A stretch of DNA of 28,822 bases from CAZKNF01 sp964554105 (lineage in GTDB: Bacteria > Bacteroidota > Rhodothermia > Rhodothermales > VXPQ01): the NCBI GenBank assembly GCA_964554105.1, contig CAZKNF010000046.1:1-28822 (forward strand). Reading direction: 5' to 3'. The first letter of the stretch is position 1, and each line of letters opens with the position of its first letter. This document shows positions 15,532 through 22,592 of this stretch, one piece after another. The position numbers and the translations under genes are program-made. Below the pieces are notes generated by a model. The model saw only the letters and a list, made by a program, of their open reading frames with translations, made no database searches and was not told where the DNA came from.

Positions 15532-16431
15532 ATGCGAAGGCCAATCGAAAACGGAATTGTATATCTGGTTGGAGCGGGACCGGGCGACCCGGATTTGCTC
15601 ACACTAAAGGGGCTCAAGGTGCTGCAGGTTGCTGACACGGTCATCTACGACCGGCTCATCCATCCCGACCTGCTTCTCCATGCCCGCGCGGATGCCGAGC
15701 GGATCTTTGTTGGAAAAGCGGCCGGCCGCCATCTCTATCCTCAGGATGAGATCAACCGTATCATGATCGAGCACGCTCGGCTGGGCAGAATTGTCGTGCG
15801 GCTGAAGGGAGGTGATCCCTTCGTTTTCGGCCGCGGCGGCGAAGAGTGCCTCGAACTTGCAGCGGCGGAGATTCCGTTCCAGGTCATCCCGGGAATTACG
15901 AGCTCGATCGGCGTTCCCGCGTATGCGGGCATCCCGGTCACGCACCGCGACGTGTCGTCGACATTCACCGTCGTCACCGGACATTCCTGCCGGGAAGGCG
16001 AGGATCCGGACTGGGTTGCCCTTGCACGCGCGGGTACGTTGATCATCCTGATGGGTCTCCGGAGGCTTCCGGAGATCGCCCGCACGCTGATTTCTGCGGG
16101 ACTTGACGATTCGACGCCGGCCGCCGTCATTTCATCCGGCGCCACGAACAAGCAGGTCGTGATCGACGGTACGCTGGAGAATATAGGCCGGCGCACACGT
16201 CATCTTGCGACCCCCGCCACGATCGTCATCGGCCGCGTCGTATCGCTGCGCCCATGGATTTCATGGTTCGACCCGGTACCCGCTGGCCTGACGGGTGGAG
16301 ACGGTGCCGTGTTCGAATCTGTAGATCCGACGAATGTCCGAATTCCCGTCAGCGGTGGACGTCCGATCCACGGGGGATCAGTCCCCGAGGATGTCGCCGA
16401 AGCCGAACCAGCGCCCATAGCTGCCATATGA
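15532..16431 (+). CDS. cobA: Uroporphyrinogen-III C-methyltransferase
   Basis: A 299-residue SAM-dependent methyltransferase that converts uroporphyrinogen III to precorrin-2, the first step toward siroheme, the cofactor of sulfite reductase. The frame is open 73 codons further upstream, but that part crosses the terminator and the leader, so the ATG at 15532 just before RRPIENGIVYLVGAGPGDPDLLTLKG is chosen. Family motifs in order are VGAGPGDPDLLT, YDRLI, RLKGGDPFVFGRGGEE, VIPGITSSIGVPAYAGIPVTHRD and GTLIILMGLRRL. A C-terminal tail of about 50 residues beyond the usual core is acidic and proline/alanine-rich. The stop overlaps the cysH ATG (ATGA), indicating translational coupling. Its place with cysH and sirC shows that it serves sulfur assimilation rather than cobalamin synthesis. 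Confidence 0.93.
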   Translation: MRRPIENGIVYLVGAGPGDPDLLTLKGLKVLQVADTVIYDRLIHPDLLLHARADAERIFVGKAAGRHLYPQDEINRIMIEHARLGRIVVRLKGGDPFVFGRGGEECLELAAAEIPFQVIPGITSSIGVPAYAGIPVTHRDVSSTFTVVTGHSCREGEDPDWVALARAGTLIILMGLRRLPEIARTLISAGLDDSTPAAVISSGATNKQVVIDGTLENIGRRTRHLATPATIVIGRVVSLRPWISWFDPVPAGLTGGDGAVFESVDPTNVRIPVSGGRPIHGGSVPEDVAEAEPAPIAAI

Positions 16432-17204
16432 GTATGCAGTTAGAACTTGCACATAGAGATCGCACGCGCGCGCCGGATGCTGCGCGTTACAGAGATCTCG
16501 AGGAACTCAAAAGGATCAGCGACCGATTCGAGGACGCCTGGCCGGAGGAGATTCTCCGCTGGTCGCTGGAGGCGTTCGGATCAGGGGTCTCGATGGCGAC
16601 CGGATTCGGTCCGTCGGGAGTGGCGCTTATGCACATGCTCTCGCGCGTCGATCCTTCGGCCACCGTTTTCTATCTGGATACAGATCTCCTATTTCCGGAA
16701 ACGCACGCTCTGAAGCGTCGCCTCGCAGACCGACTGGGACTCACCTTTACACGTGTCCACTCCGGTCTGTCGCTCCAGGATCAGGCACGAGAGGAGGCGC
16801 CTGATCTCTGGCGATCAAATCCCGACCGCTGCTGCCAGATCCGAAAAGTTCTTCCGCTACGTCGCTTTCTTTCGACACGTGATGCATGGATCACCGGCAT
16901 CCGACGTGACCAGTCCCCGACTCGGGGCGAGATCGGCATCGTACACTGGGACACCGCCAACGAACTCGTCAAAATCAATCCGCTCGCGAACTGGTCTGAA
17001 GAGCAGATCTGGCAGTACATCGAACTCAACGACCTTCCGTATAATGCGCTGCACGATCAGGGCTATCCGTCGCTCGGCTGCATCCCCTGCACGAAGCCGG
17101 TTGGTGACGGCGAGGATGCTCGCGCAGGCCGGTGGCAGGGCCACGACAAGCTCGAATGTGGAATACACGTCCAGACCGACATCCCGGTACACGAAGCAGC
17201 GTGA
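16428..17204 (+). CDS. cysH: Adenylyl-sulfate (APS) reductase, thioredoxin-dependent, [4Fe-4S] type
   Basis: A 258-residue protein starting at the ATG that overlaps the cobA stop. It reduces activated sulfate to sulfite in the cytoplasm. The PP-loop-like nucleotide motif is ATGFGPSGVALMHM near residues 57-70, followed by FYLDTDLLFPET. The cysteine pairs C135-C136 (DRCCQIRK) and C218-x2-C221 (LGCIPC) are the [4Fe-4S] ligands that mark APS reductases and are absent from PAPS-specific CysH enzymes of enterobacteria. The catalytic Cys is C244 in the C-terminal ECGIH motif, which is attacked to form the S-sulfo intermediate released by thioredoxin. Other conserved stretches are ITGIRRDQSPTR and KINPLANWSEEQIW. 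It sits between two siroheme genes. ATP sulfurylase and sulfite reductase are not in the window. Confidence 0.95.
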   Translation: MSMQLELAHRDRTRAPDAARYRDLEELKRISDRFEDAWPEEILRWSLEAFGSGVSMATGFGPSGVALMHMLSRVDPSATVFYLDTDLLFPETHALKRRLADRLGLTFTRVHSGLSLQDQAREEAPDLWRSNPDRCCQIRKVLPLRRFLSTRDAWITGIRRDQSPTRGEIGIVHWDTANELVKINPLANWSEEQIWQYIELNDLPYNALHDQGYPSLGCIPCTKPVGDGEDARAGRWQGHDKLECGIHVQTDIPVHEAA

Positions 17205-17875
17205 AGGTTTATCCGATTTTTCTCAATGATCTGACCGGACGCCGGTGCGTCATTATCGGCGGCACTCATGAAGCTGAGCGCAAAGCGCGGGGACTGCTCG
17301 AATGTGATGCGGACGTCGAGATCATCAGCCCGTCGGTAACCGACGGACTCGCGCATCTTGCAGAGCAGGGTCGCATTTCCTGGCTTCAGCGAGATTATAT
17401 ATCCGGCGACGTTCGCGGGGCGTTTCTCGTGATCGTCAGCGAGACGAATCCGCCAAAGACCCGGCCGATATTCGATGAGGCGCAGCGGGAGAACGTGCTG
17501 ATCAATGCGATGGACGACGTGCCTCACTGTACGTTCGTCGCCGGATCGGTCGTCCGTCGCGGCCTCCTCACGATGGCGATTTCCACCAGCGGCGCGGCGC
17601 CGGCGCTGTCCGTGCGACTCAGGGAAGAATTCGAGCAGCGGTTCGGGCCGGAGTATGAGGAATTCCTAGACTGGATGATGGCCCTGAGGGAGCCGATCGC
17701 CACGCGCTATCCGGCGTTCGATGCGCGGAAAGAGATCTGGTATCGGCTGATCGATTCAGACATACTCTCGCTTCTGGCCGACGGCCAAGCGGAGGCCGCA
17801 CGAGCGCTTGTCGAAGAGATCGCAGGAGTCGGCATCACAGAAGATGCTTTCGCACCAGCGCCTGATCAGGCGTGA
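17201..17875 (+). CDS. sirC: Precorrin-2 dehydrogenase/sirohydrochlorin ferrochelatase (SirC/Met8p/CysG N-domain type)
   Basis: A 224-residue protein read from a GTG at 17201 that overlaps the cysH stop (GTGA). The frame is open further upstream, but that part lies inside cysH. The start KVYPIFLNDLTGRRCVIIGGTHEAERKARGLL is the NAD-binding Rossmann segment of the SirC/Met8p family, with a slightly degenerate glycine motif. LVIVSETNPPKTR and NVLINAMDDVPHCTFVAGSVVRRGLLTMAISTSGAAPALS follow; the Asp in the MDDVPHC segment is a candidate for the conserved catalytic acid. It oxidises precorrin-2 to sirohydrochlorin and may insert iron to give siroheme. Together with cobA it supplies the sulfite reductase cofactor. 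Its last 10 bp overlap the convergent phosphotriesterase-like gene. Confidence 0.88.
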   Translation: MKVYPIFLNDLTGRRCVIIGGTHEAERKARGLLECDADVEIISPSVTDGLAHLAEQGRISWLQRDYISGDVRGAFLVIVSETNPPKTRPIFDEAQRENVLINAMDDVPHCTFVAGSVVRRGLLTMAISTSGAAPALSVRLREEFEQRFGPEYEEFLDWMMALREPIATRYPAFDARKEIWYRLIDSDILSLLADGQAEAARALVEEIAGVGITEDAFAPAPDQA

Positions 17876-18900
17876 TAGCGGCGAATGCGGATTCGCAGCG
17901 CGTCGATCGGATTCTCGGTTGTCAGGACCGTGATCTCCTCCTCTGATATGCCGGCGTCTCGAAGCGCCGGCAAGAACACGTCGAACAATGGCGTAAAAGC
18001 GCGGAAACTTCCCCCACCCGGTTCGCCCACGCTGTACCATCCGGCGTCCTGCGAAATGAGCACGCGGCTGAATACGCCGTTCGAGCGCATATTCAGGACC
18101 AACTCGACGTGCTGATCGATCGTCTCGGGTCCAATGCCGTCGAACTCGACCCACGCACCCTGCCGCGCAGCCTCGACGTGAGCGGAGAGGTCGTCCTCGG
18201 CGTGCGCATGGACCCAGATAAACGCGCTCGGATGCACCCCCTCCTCTCGTACGATATCCATCTGCTCGAATGCCGGCGTCGCCGAGGTCGTGTGCGAAGC
18301 AATCGTGAGACCCGTTTCTCGATGTGTTCTCGCAGCTGCGCGTATCAGCGCCGCGTCCATTTCCGACAGGGCACTGGCATCGACGCCGATTTTTATGAAT
18401 CCCGGGCGGATGTCCGTATCGCCGATGCCGTTGCGCCACTCGCCGATCCATACGGCGGCAAGGTCATCCACCGAATCCGTAAAGGCGTGCTCGGGCACGT
18501 GAACGTCATCCCGTGCACCGTAGTAACCCGTATTGGTGAGGATGTGCAGATCTGATGCATCCGATAGTGCGCTGAGCAGAACGGGATCGCGTCCCAGATA
18601 GGCGGGCGTCGCATCGACGAGCGTCCGGCAGCCGGCTTCTCGGAGTTCTCTCAGGTACGGCAGCGCGGCTTCGTACGCCTCATCCCGTCGGTAGCCGCTC
18701 GTGGCCTGCTCATCCACCGGGGCGAAGTCCACGACGACGTGCTCGTGCGGCAGGGTTATTCCCATTTCACCTGGAGCAATTGCGCCCCGGACCGTCATGA
18801 CGTCGCCGAGCCGCGGAGACGCAATTCGAGCAGGTGCACATCCGGCCCAGGCGGCCGCTGCGCCTGCCAGCGCTGTGGATACAAAATCTCGGCGGTTCAT
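17866..18900 (-). CDS. Phosphotriesterase-family metal hydrolase, exported lipoprotein
   Basis: A 344-residue protein from the ATG at 18900. An in-frame start 13 codons upstream is less likely, because MNRRDFVSTALAG looks like the start of a Tat or Sec signal. A lipobox-like AWAGC puts C21 as a possible acylation site. The TIM-barrel metal site of the phosphotriesterase family is complete: H52-x-H54 in LPHEHVVVDF, K170 in GFIKIGVD (the Lys that is carbamylated), H203 in IASHTT, H231 in WVHAHAED and D285 in ISQDAG. Family members hydrolyse lactones or phosphotriesters, and most have unknown natural substrates. The gene stands alone, with a convergent sulfur-assimilation operon downstream and a divergent prolyl isomerase upstream. 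An export signal on this family is less usual than a cytoplasmic form. Confidence 0.88.
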   Translation of the reverse strand: MNRRDFVSTALAGAAAAWAGCAPARIASPRLGDVMTVRGAIAPGEMGITLPHEHVVVDFAPVDEQATSGYRRDEAYEAALPYLRELREAGCRTLVDATPAYLGRDPVLLSALSDASDLHILTNTGYYGARDDVHVPEHAFTDSVDDLAAVWIGEWRNGIGDTDIRPGFIKIGVDASALSEMDAALIRAAARTHRETGLTIASHTTSATPAFEQMDIVREEGVHPSAFIWVHAHAEDDLSAHVEAARQGAWVEFDGIGPETIDQHVELVLNMRSNGVFSRVLISQDAGWYSVGEPGGGSFRAFTPLFDVFLPALRDAGISEEEITVLTTENPIDALRIRIRRYHA

Positions 18901-19066
18901 GGCATTTGGGGCTGAAATATATCGTCCTTTCACGGCCATCAGAAGGAAAAGATTTGGTTAACGTTCGGCTTTCCCGGCATAAGGCGCCGAAACCGCGGAT
19001 CGCGTCCCGCAGTCACCCGTACACGAACTAAGTTTACCAATTTATAGCTCTACACGTGAGGACTTC

Positions 19067-19498
19067 ATGAGCAAGGCAAAAGAGGGTGACACCGTATCCG
19101 TCCATTATACAGGCAAGCTCGAAGACGATACGATCTTCGACAGCTCGCGCGACCGGGAGCCGCTTTCCTTCGCGATCGGAGAAGGCCAGGTCATCCCCGG
19201 CTTCGAAAAGGAGGTCGTCGGCATGACGCCCGGGGACACCAAAACGATCACCATCGATTCCGAGAATGCGTACGGTCCCTATCGTGATGATCAGATTATA
19301 GCGGTCGAACGGGATAGACTTCCTGACGAGATTGAACCAGAAGTCGGTCGGCAGCTCCAGGTACAGCAGGAAAACGGCTCGACGGCTGTCGTCGTCATTA
19401 CCGACGTAACGGATGAGGCGGTGACGCTCGACGCGAATCATCCTCTCGCGGGGAAGGATCTTACCTTCGATCTCGAGCTGGTAAAGGTAGAAGAATAG
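19067..19498 (+). CDS. FKBP-type peptidyl-prolyl cis-trans isomerase, SlyD-like
   Basis: A 143-residue protein with GTGAGGAC as a reasonable ribosome binding site about eight bases before the ATG. The FKBP domain opens with KEGDTVSVHYTGKLEDDTIFDSS and GQVIPGFEKEVVGMTPGDTKTI. The insert-in-flap region DSENAYGPYRDDQIIAVERDRLP, as in SlyD and related chaperone-isomerases, lies between them and the closing LTFDLELVKVEE. It ends without the His/Cys-rich metal-binding tail of E. coli SlyD and has no signal peptide, so it should act in the cytoplasm as a folding helper. It is a single-gene unit, followed by its own terminator. Confidence 0.92.
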   Translation: MSKAKEGDTVSVHYTGKLEDDTIFDSSRDREPLSFAIGEGQVIPGFEKEVVGMTPGDTKTITIDSENAYGPYRDDQIIAVERDRLPDEIEPEVGRQLQVQQENGSTAVVVITDVTDEAVTLDANHPLAGKDLTFDLELVKVEE

Positions 19499-19543
19499 TC
19501 GCTCATCGCCCGGACAGCGACATCGGATTCCGGCAATTCACAG

Positions 19544-19575
19544 AGCCGGCCGTTATCACAGCGGCCGGCTTTTTT
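19544..19575 (+). terminator. Intrinsic terminator after the FKBP-type isomerase gene
   Basis: AGCCGGCCG at 19544-19552 pairs perfectly with CGGCCGGCT at 19562-19570 around a 9-nt loop, followed by TTTTTT. It ends transcription of the + strand isomerase gene. Its T-run overlaps the stop codon of the convergent minus-strand gene; no T-run exists on the minus strand, so it is one-directional. Confidence 0.9.
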
Positions 19576-20185
19576 ATGTCGCCAGCTTCTTCAGCTTTTC
19601 CACGGCCGTTTTAAAATGGGCCCGCTGCTCTTCTCGTGCGGCGGCATCCGGCATGTTCTCCTGGTGGAAGGAGATGACACTCCGTTCCTCTTTCGGCGTG
19701 ACGCGCACCTGGATCGTCGACGGCCGTTTCCATTTTTTCGGTTTCCACGTGAGTCGAATATGGCTGTCGGGTTTGCTGACGCGGATTTCGCCTGTCGTCC
19801 CATCGGCCAGCTCGAATGTCGCCCCTTCGGCAAAGCTCACGTCGCCACGGCTTCCCAGCCAGGCTTCGGCCCCTGCGGATGATTTGAGTAGACTCCACGA
19901 GGTCTCGGCATTGAAGGGGACGGTCCGCTGTACTCCGACCTCGAAACCGCCGCTCGCCGTCTCGCCGAGCGTCCGACGCCCCTTAAGCTTTTCATACGCG
20001 ACGGTGACGCTCTGCCGCCACCACGCGCTCTCGACGAGCCCTTCATTCGCGAGCAGCGCCACAAGCTCTTTATGCGACAGTTCCTCGCCCCCGGCATCAT
20101 CAAGAAGCGACTCCCATTGTCGCCAGGTTCTTCCTGTCGCTTCAGCGACGGCCTCATCCGAAATGCCGATCTCGTCTTTGGACAT
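19574..20185 (-). CDS. DUF4287/SRPBCC (AHSA1-like) domain protein
   Basis: A 203-residue protein, probably cytoplasmic as there is no signal peptide. Residues of about 1-75 match the DUF4287 pattern: EATGRTWRQWESLLDDAGGEELSHKELVALLANE, then SAWWRQSVTVAYEKLKGRRTLGE. Residues of about 80-200 form an SRPBCC/AHSA1-like fold (VQRTVPFNAETSWSLLKSSAGAEAWLG, FELADGTTGEIRVSKPDSHIRLTWKPKKW, SVISFHQENMPDAAAREEQRAHFKTAVEKLKKL), which in relatives binds hydrophobic ligands or Hsp90. The combination is common in bacteria but has no assigned reaction. It lies 60 bp after the PQQ dehydrogenase on the same strand and could be transcribed with it, although no functional link is visible. Confidence 0.82.
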   Translation of the reverse strand: MSKDEIGISDEAVAEATGRTWRQWESLLDDAGGEELSHKELVALLANEGLVESAWWRQSVTVAYEKLKGRRTLGETASGGFEVGVQRTVPFNAETSWSLLKSSAGAEAWLGSRGDVSFAEGATFELADGTTGEIRVSKPDSHIRLTWKPKKWKRPSTIQVRVTPKEERSVISFHQENMPDAAAREEQRAHFKTAVEKLKKLAT

Positions 20186-20245
20186 GATCTTCTTGCGTTC
20201 GGAAGGTGTCTACGCGGGCCCTTGAAACATCCTCCGGTTGAAACA

Positions 20246-22486
20246 TCACTCCGGGAGGGTGAAAGCTACGTATTTGTCGCCTGATTTCGTGCCCATTTTT
20301 CCTCCACCGGCGGCGATGACGACATACTGACGTCCGTCGACCTCGTAGGTTGCCGGCGTCGCATAGCCTCCGGCAGGGAGTCCGGTTTCATAGAGTATCT
20401 CACCCGTATCCTTGTCGAAGACCCTGAACATTTCGTCTCTCGTCGCACCAATGAACAGCACGCCCCCGGCCGTGGCCACGGGTCCGCCGTAGTTCTCCGC
20501 TCCCGTCTTCGGGATGCCGCGCGCGGTAAGCTCGGGCAGCTCGCCGAACGGCACCTTCCAGATGATCTCGCCTTTGTTCATGTCGACAGCGTTCAGCGTG
20601 CCCCAGGGGGGCTTCACGGCCGGATACCCGTCCGGATCGAAGAAGCGATGGTATCCCGTATGCGCATACGCGACATTGGGAATCTGTCGGCCGGAGGGCG
20701 TCTCCTCGGCCTGCACGGGTTCTACGACATCTTCCTCTCCAAACAGAAACGCCACGAGCTGAACTTTTTCGCCCTCGGTGAGATGGGCGAACGACGGCAT
20801 GAATCCACGGCCCGTCTCGATGATCTGCCGGACTTCTTCCCTCGACATGCGTTCGTCGACGTCGGTCAGCGCCGGATAGACGCCGGACTCGTCACCACCC
20901 AGATCGACGCCGTGGCAACTCGCGCAGCTCATCGCGTATCGCTGCGCTCCGCCTCTGCGCCCGCTGAGATTCCCTTTCGATTCAATCTCGACCATGGTCA
21001 AAATCCACGGCATCTCGTTGCTGTTGATGTACATGATCCCTGAATTCGGATCGTGCGCTGCGCCTCCCCATTCAGCTCCACCGTCGAAGCCGGGGAAAAC
21101 GATCGTTCCTTCCGTGCTCGGAGGCGCATACTGACCTCCGGTGCGAGTCTGCATGAACTGGTTGAGCACGGCTTCGTGCGACTCTGGCGAGATGTCCGTC
21201 AGATTATCTACGGAGAGAAACTGACGCGCAACCGGCGGCGGCTTTATCGGCAGCGGCTGGGTCGGCCAAGCTTCCTCGCCCTCCAGCGTCGAGGGCGCGA
21301 CGGGCGTTTCTATTACAGGGAAGAGCGGCTCACCCGTATCTCGATCCAGAAGAAAAACGTGGCCCGATTTGGTGATCTGCGCCAGCGCTTCGATTTGACG
21401 TCCCTCGTGTTCGACCGTCAGAAGGTTCGGAGGGGCAGGGAGGTCACGGTCCCAGATGTCATGATGAACGACCTGGTAGTGCCAGATGCGCTCGCCCGTG
21501 GCGGCATTCAGAGCCACGATGCTGTTCGCGAAGAGGTTCATACCCTTGCGGTTTCCTCCGTAGAAATCGAAGGCTGCCGAGCCGGTCGGGATGTAGACGA
21601 CGCCGCGCTCCGGATCGAGGCTCATCCCTGCCCACGAATTCGCCCCGCCTATGTATTCCCACGCCCCCTCCGGCCACGTGTCGTAGCCGAACTCGCCGGG
21701 CTGGGGAATGGTGTGGAAAACCCACTCGAGCTCGCCCGTACGGGCGTTGAAGGCGCGGATGTGTCCTGGTGCGGCGTCTGCCAACTCCGACACCCGAGAT
21801 CCGATAATCAAAATGTCTTCGTAGATCACTCCGGGTGTATTGGCACTGATGAACAGGGAATCGACGCCCGTACCGAGTCCCTCGCGCAGATCTGCGGAGC
21901 CGTCGTCTCCGAAGCTTTCGATCGCCTGCCCATTCTCGGCGTTGACCGCATACAGCCGGTCGCCGGCCGTATAGAGGATGCGCCGGTCGTCGCCGTCTTC
22001 CCAGTACATCAGGCCGCGGTTCACGCCGAGATGCGAGGGGCCCTCGCCGCTCTCGAATGGACTAAATTTCCAGATCTCCTCCCCCGTCGCTGCATCGACG
22101 GCAAATAGCCTGATCGTCGGGGAGGTGCCGTATACCACGCCGTCGATGACGAGCGGGTTACACTGGATCTGTGTCCTGTTGTCGACGGTGTCGGCGCCGC
22201 CTGAATCATACGTCCACGCTATCTCCAGCTCGTGGGCGTTTGTTTTGTTGATTTGATCGAGTCCGGAATACTGGCTGCTAAACGCATCACCGAGATAGCC
22301 TTCCCAGTCGCTCGGCGTCGGATCATCGAAGGGACTGTTGGTGGTAGCGAAACTATCCGCTTCACGCAGAACCTGATCATCGCCGGACCGGAGCGTAAAT
22401 GCTGCAACGGCGGAAACTAGGAGCACGCCCAGTGCCAGCCCGATGAGGCGGCCGGGCGATCCCGATGGAAAAACAATTCGTGACAT
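20246..22486 (-). CDS. PQQ-dependent quinoprotein dehydrogenase with inserted cytochrome c domain
   Basis: A 746-residue protein with an N-terminal membrane anchor or signal (LIGLALGVLLVSAVAAFTL, residues 14-32). The eight-bladed quinoprotein propeller begins with WEGYLGDAFSSQYSGLDQINKTNAHELEIAWTY, typical of membrane glucose-dehydrogenase-like enzymes, and contains the blade signatures FAVDAATGEEIWKF, YAVNAENGQAIESFG, ALNAATGERIWHYQVVHHDIWDRD and VFDKDTGEILYETGLPAGG. A c-type cytochrome domain with C521-A-S-C524-H525 and a GFMPSF segment (possible distal Met) is inserted before the last blades, at about 515-590. It should oxidise a sugar or alcohol in the periplasm and pass electrons to the respiratory chain. 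PQQ synthesis genes are not in the window. A LacI-type palindrome sits 49 bp upstream. Confidence 0.92.
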   Translation of the reverse strand: MSRIVFPSGSPGRLIGLALGVLLVSAVAAFTLRSGDDQVLREADSFATTNSPFDDPTPSDWEGYLGDAFSSQYSGLDQINKTNAHELEIAWTYDSGGADTVDNRTQIQCNPLVIDGVVYGTSPTIRLFAVDAATGEEIWKFSPFESGEGPSHLGVNRGLMYWEDGDDRRILYTAGDRLYAVNAENGQAIESFGDDGSADLREGLGTGVDSLFISANTPGVIYEDILIIGSRVSELADAAPGHIRAFNARTGELEWVFHTIPQPGEFGYDTWPEGAWEYIGGANSWAGMSLDPERGVVYIPTGSAAFDFYGGNRKGMNLFANSIVALNAATGERIWHYQVVHHDIWDRDLPAPPNLLTVEHEGRQIEALAQITKSGHVFLLDRDTGEPLFPVIETPVAPSTLEGEEAWPTQPLPIKPPPVARQFLSVDNLTDISPESHEAVLNQFMQTRTGGQYAPPSTEGTIVFPGFDGGAEWGGAAHDPNSGIMYINSNEMPWILTMVEIESKGNLSGRRGGAQRYAMSCASCHGVDLGGDESGVYPALTDVDERMSREEVRQIIETGRGFMPSFAHLTEGEKVQLVAFLFGEEDVVEPVQAEETPSGRQIPNVAYAHTGYHRFFDPDGYPAVKPPWGTLNAVDMNKGEIIWKVPFGELPELTARGIPKTGAENYGGPVATAGGVLFIGATRDEMFRVFDKDTGEILYETGLPAGGYATPATYEVDGRQYVVIAAGGGKMGTKSGDKYVAFTLPE

Positions 22487-22534
22487 GGAGCGAAATGGCT
22501 ATTGAACGAGAGCGCATGGATGTTAAGAAAGTGC

Positions 22535-22546
22535 GCAAACGTTTGC
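22535..22546. promoter_or_regulatory. LacI-family operator palindrome ahead of the PQQ dehydrogenase
   Basis: GCAAACGTTTGC is a perfect 12-bp palindrome with a central CG, the form bound by LacI/PurR-family repressors (the E. coli PurR consensus core is the same). It lies about 49-60 bp upstream of the start of the PQQ dehydrogenase, in the 106-bp space after the outer-membrane receptor gene on the same strand. I saw no other such palindrome in the window's intergenic regions. Confidence 0.6.
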
Positions 22547-22592
22547 ACGCCATTTCTGAGGCCATTATGAAAGCCTCGACCGCGAGTCGCCG

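Noticed and set aside
21053..22108. Long + strand open frame (351 residues) inside the PQQ dehydrogenase gene
   Set aside because: It is antisense to clear propeller motifs and its Arg-rich translation has no family features.
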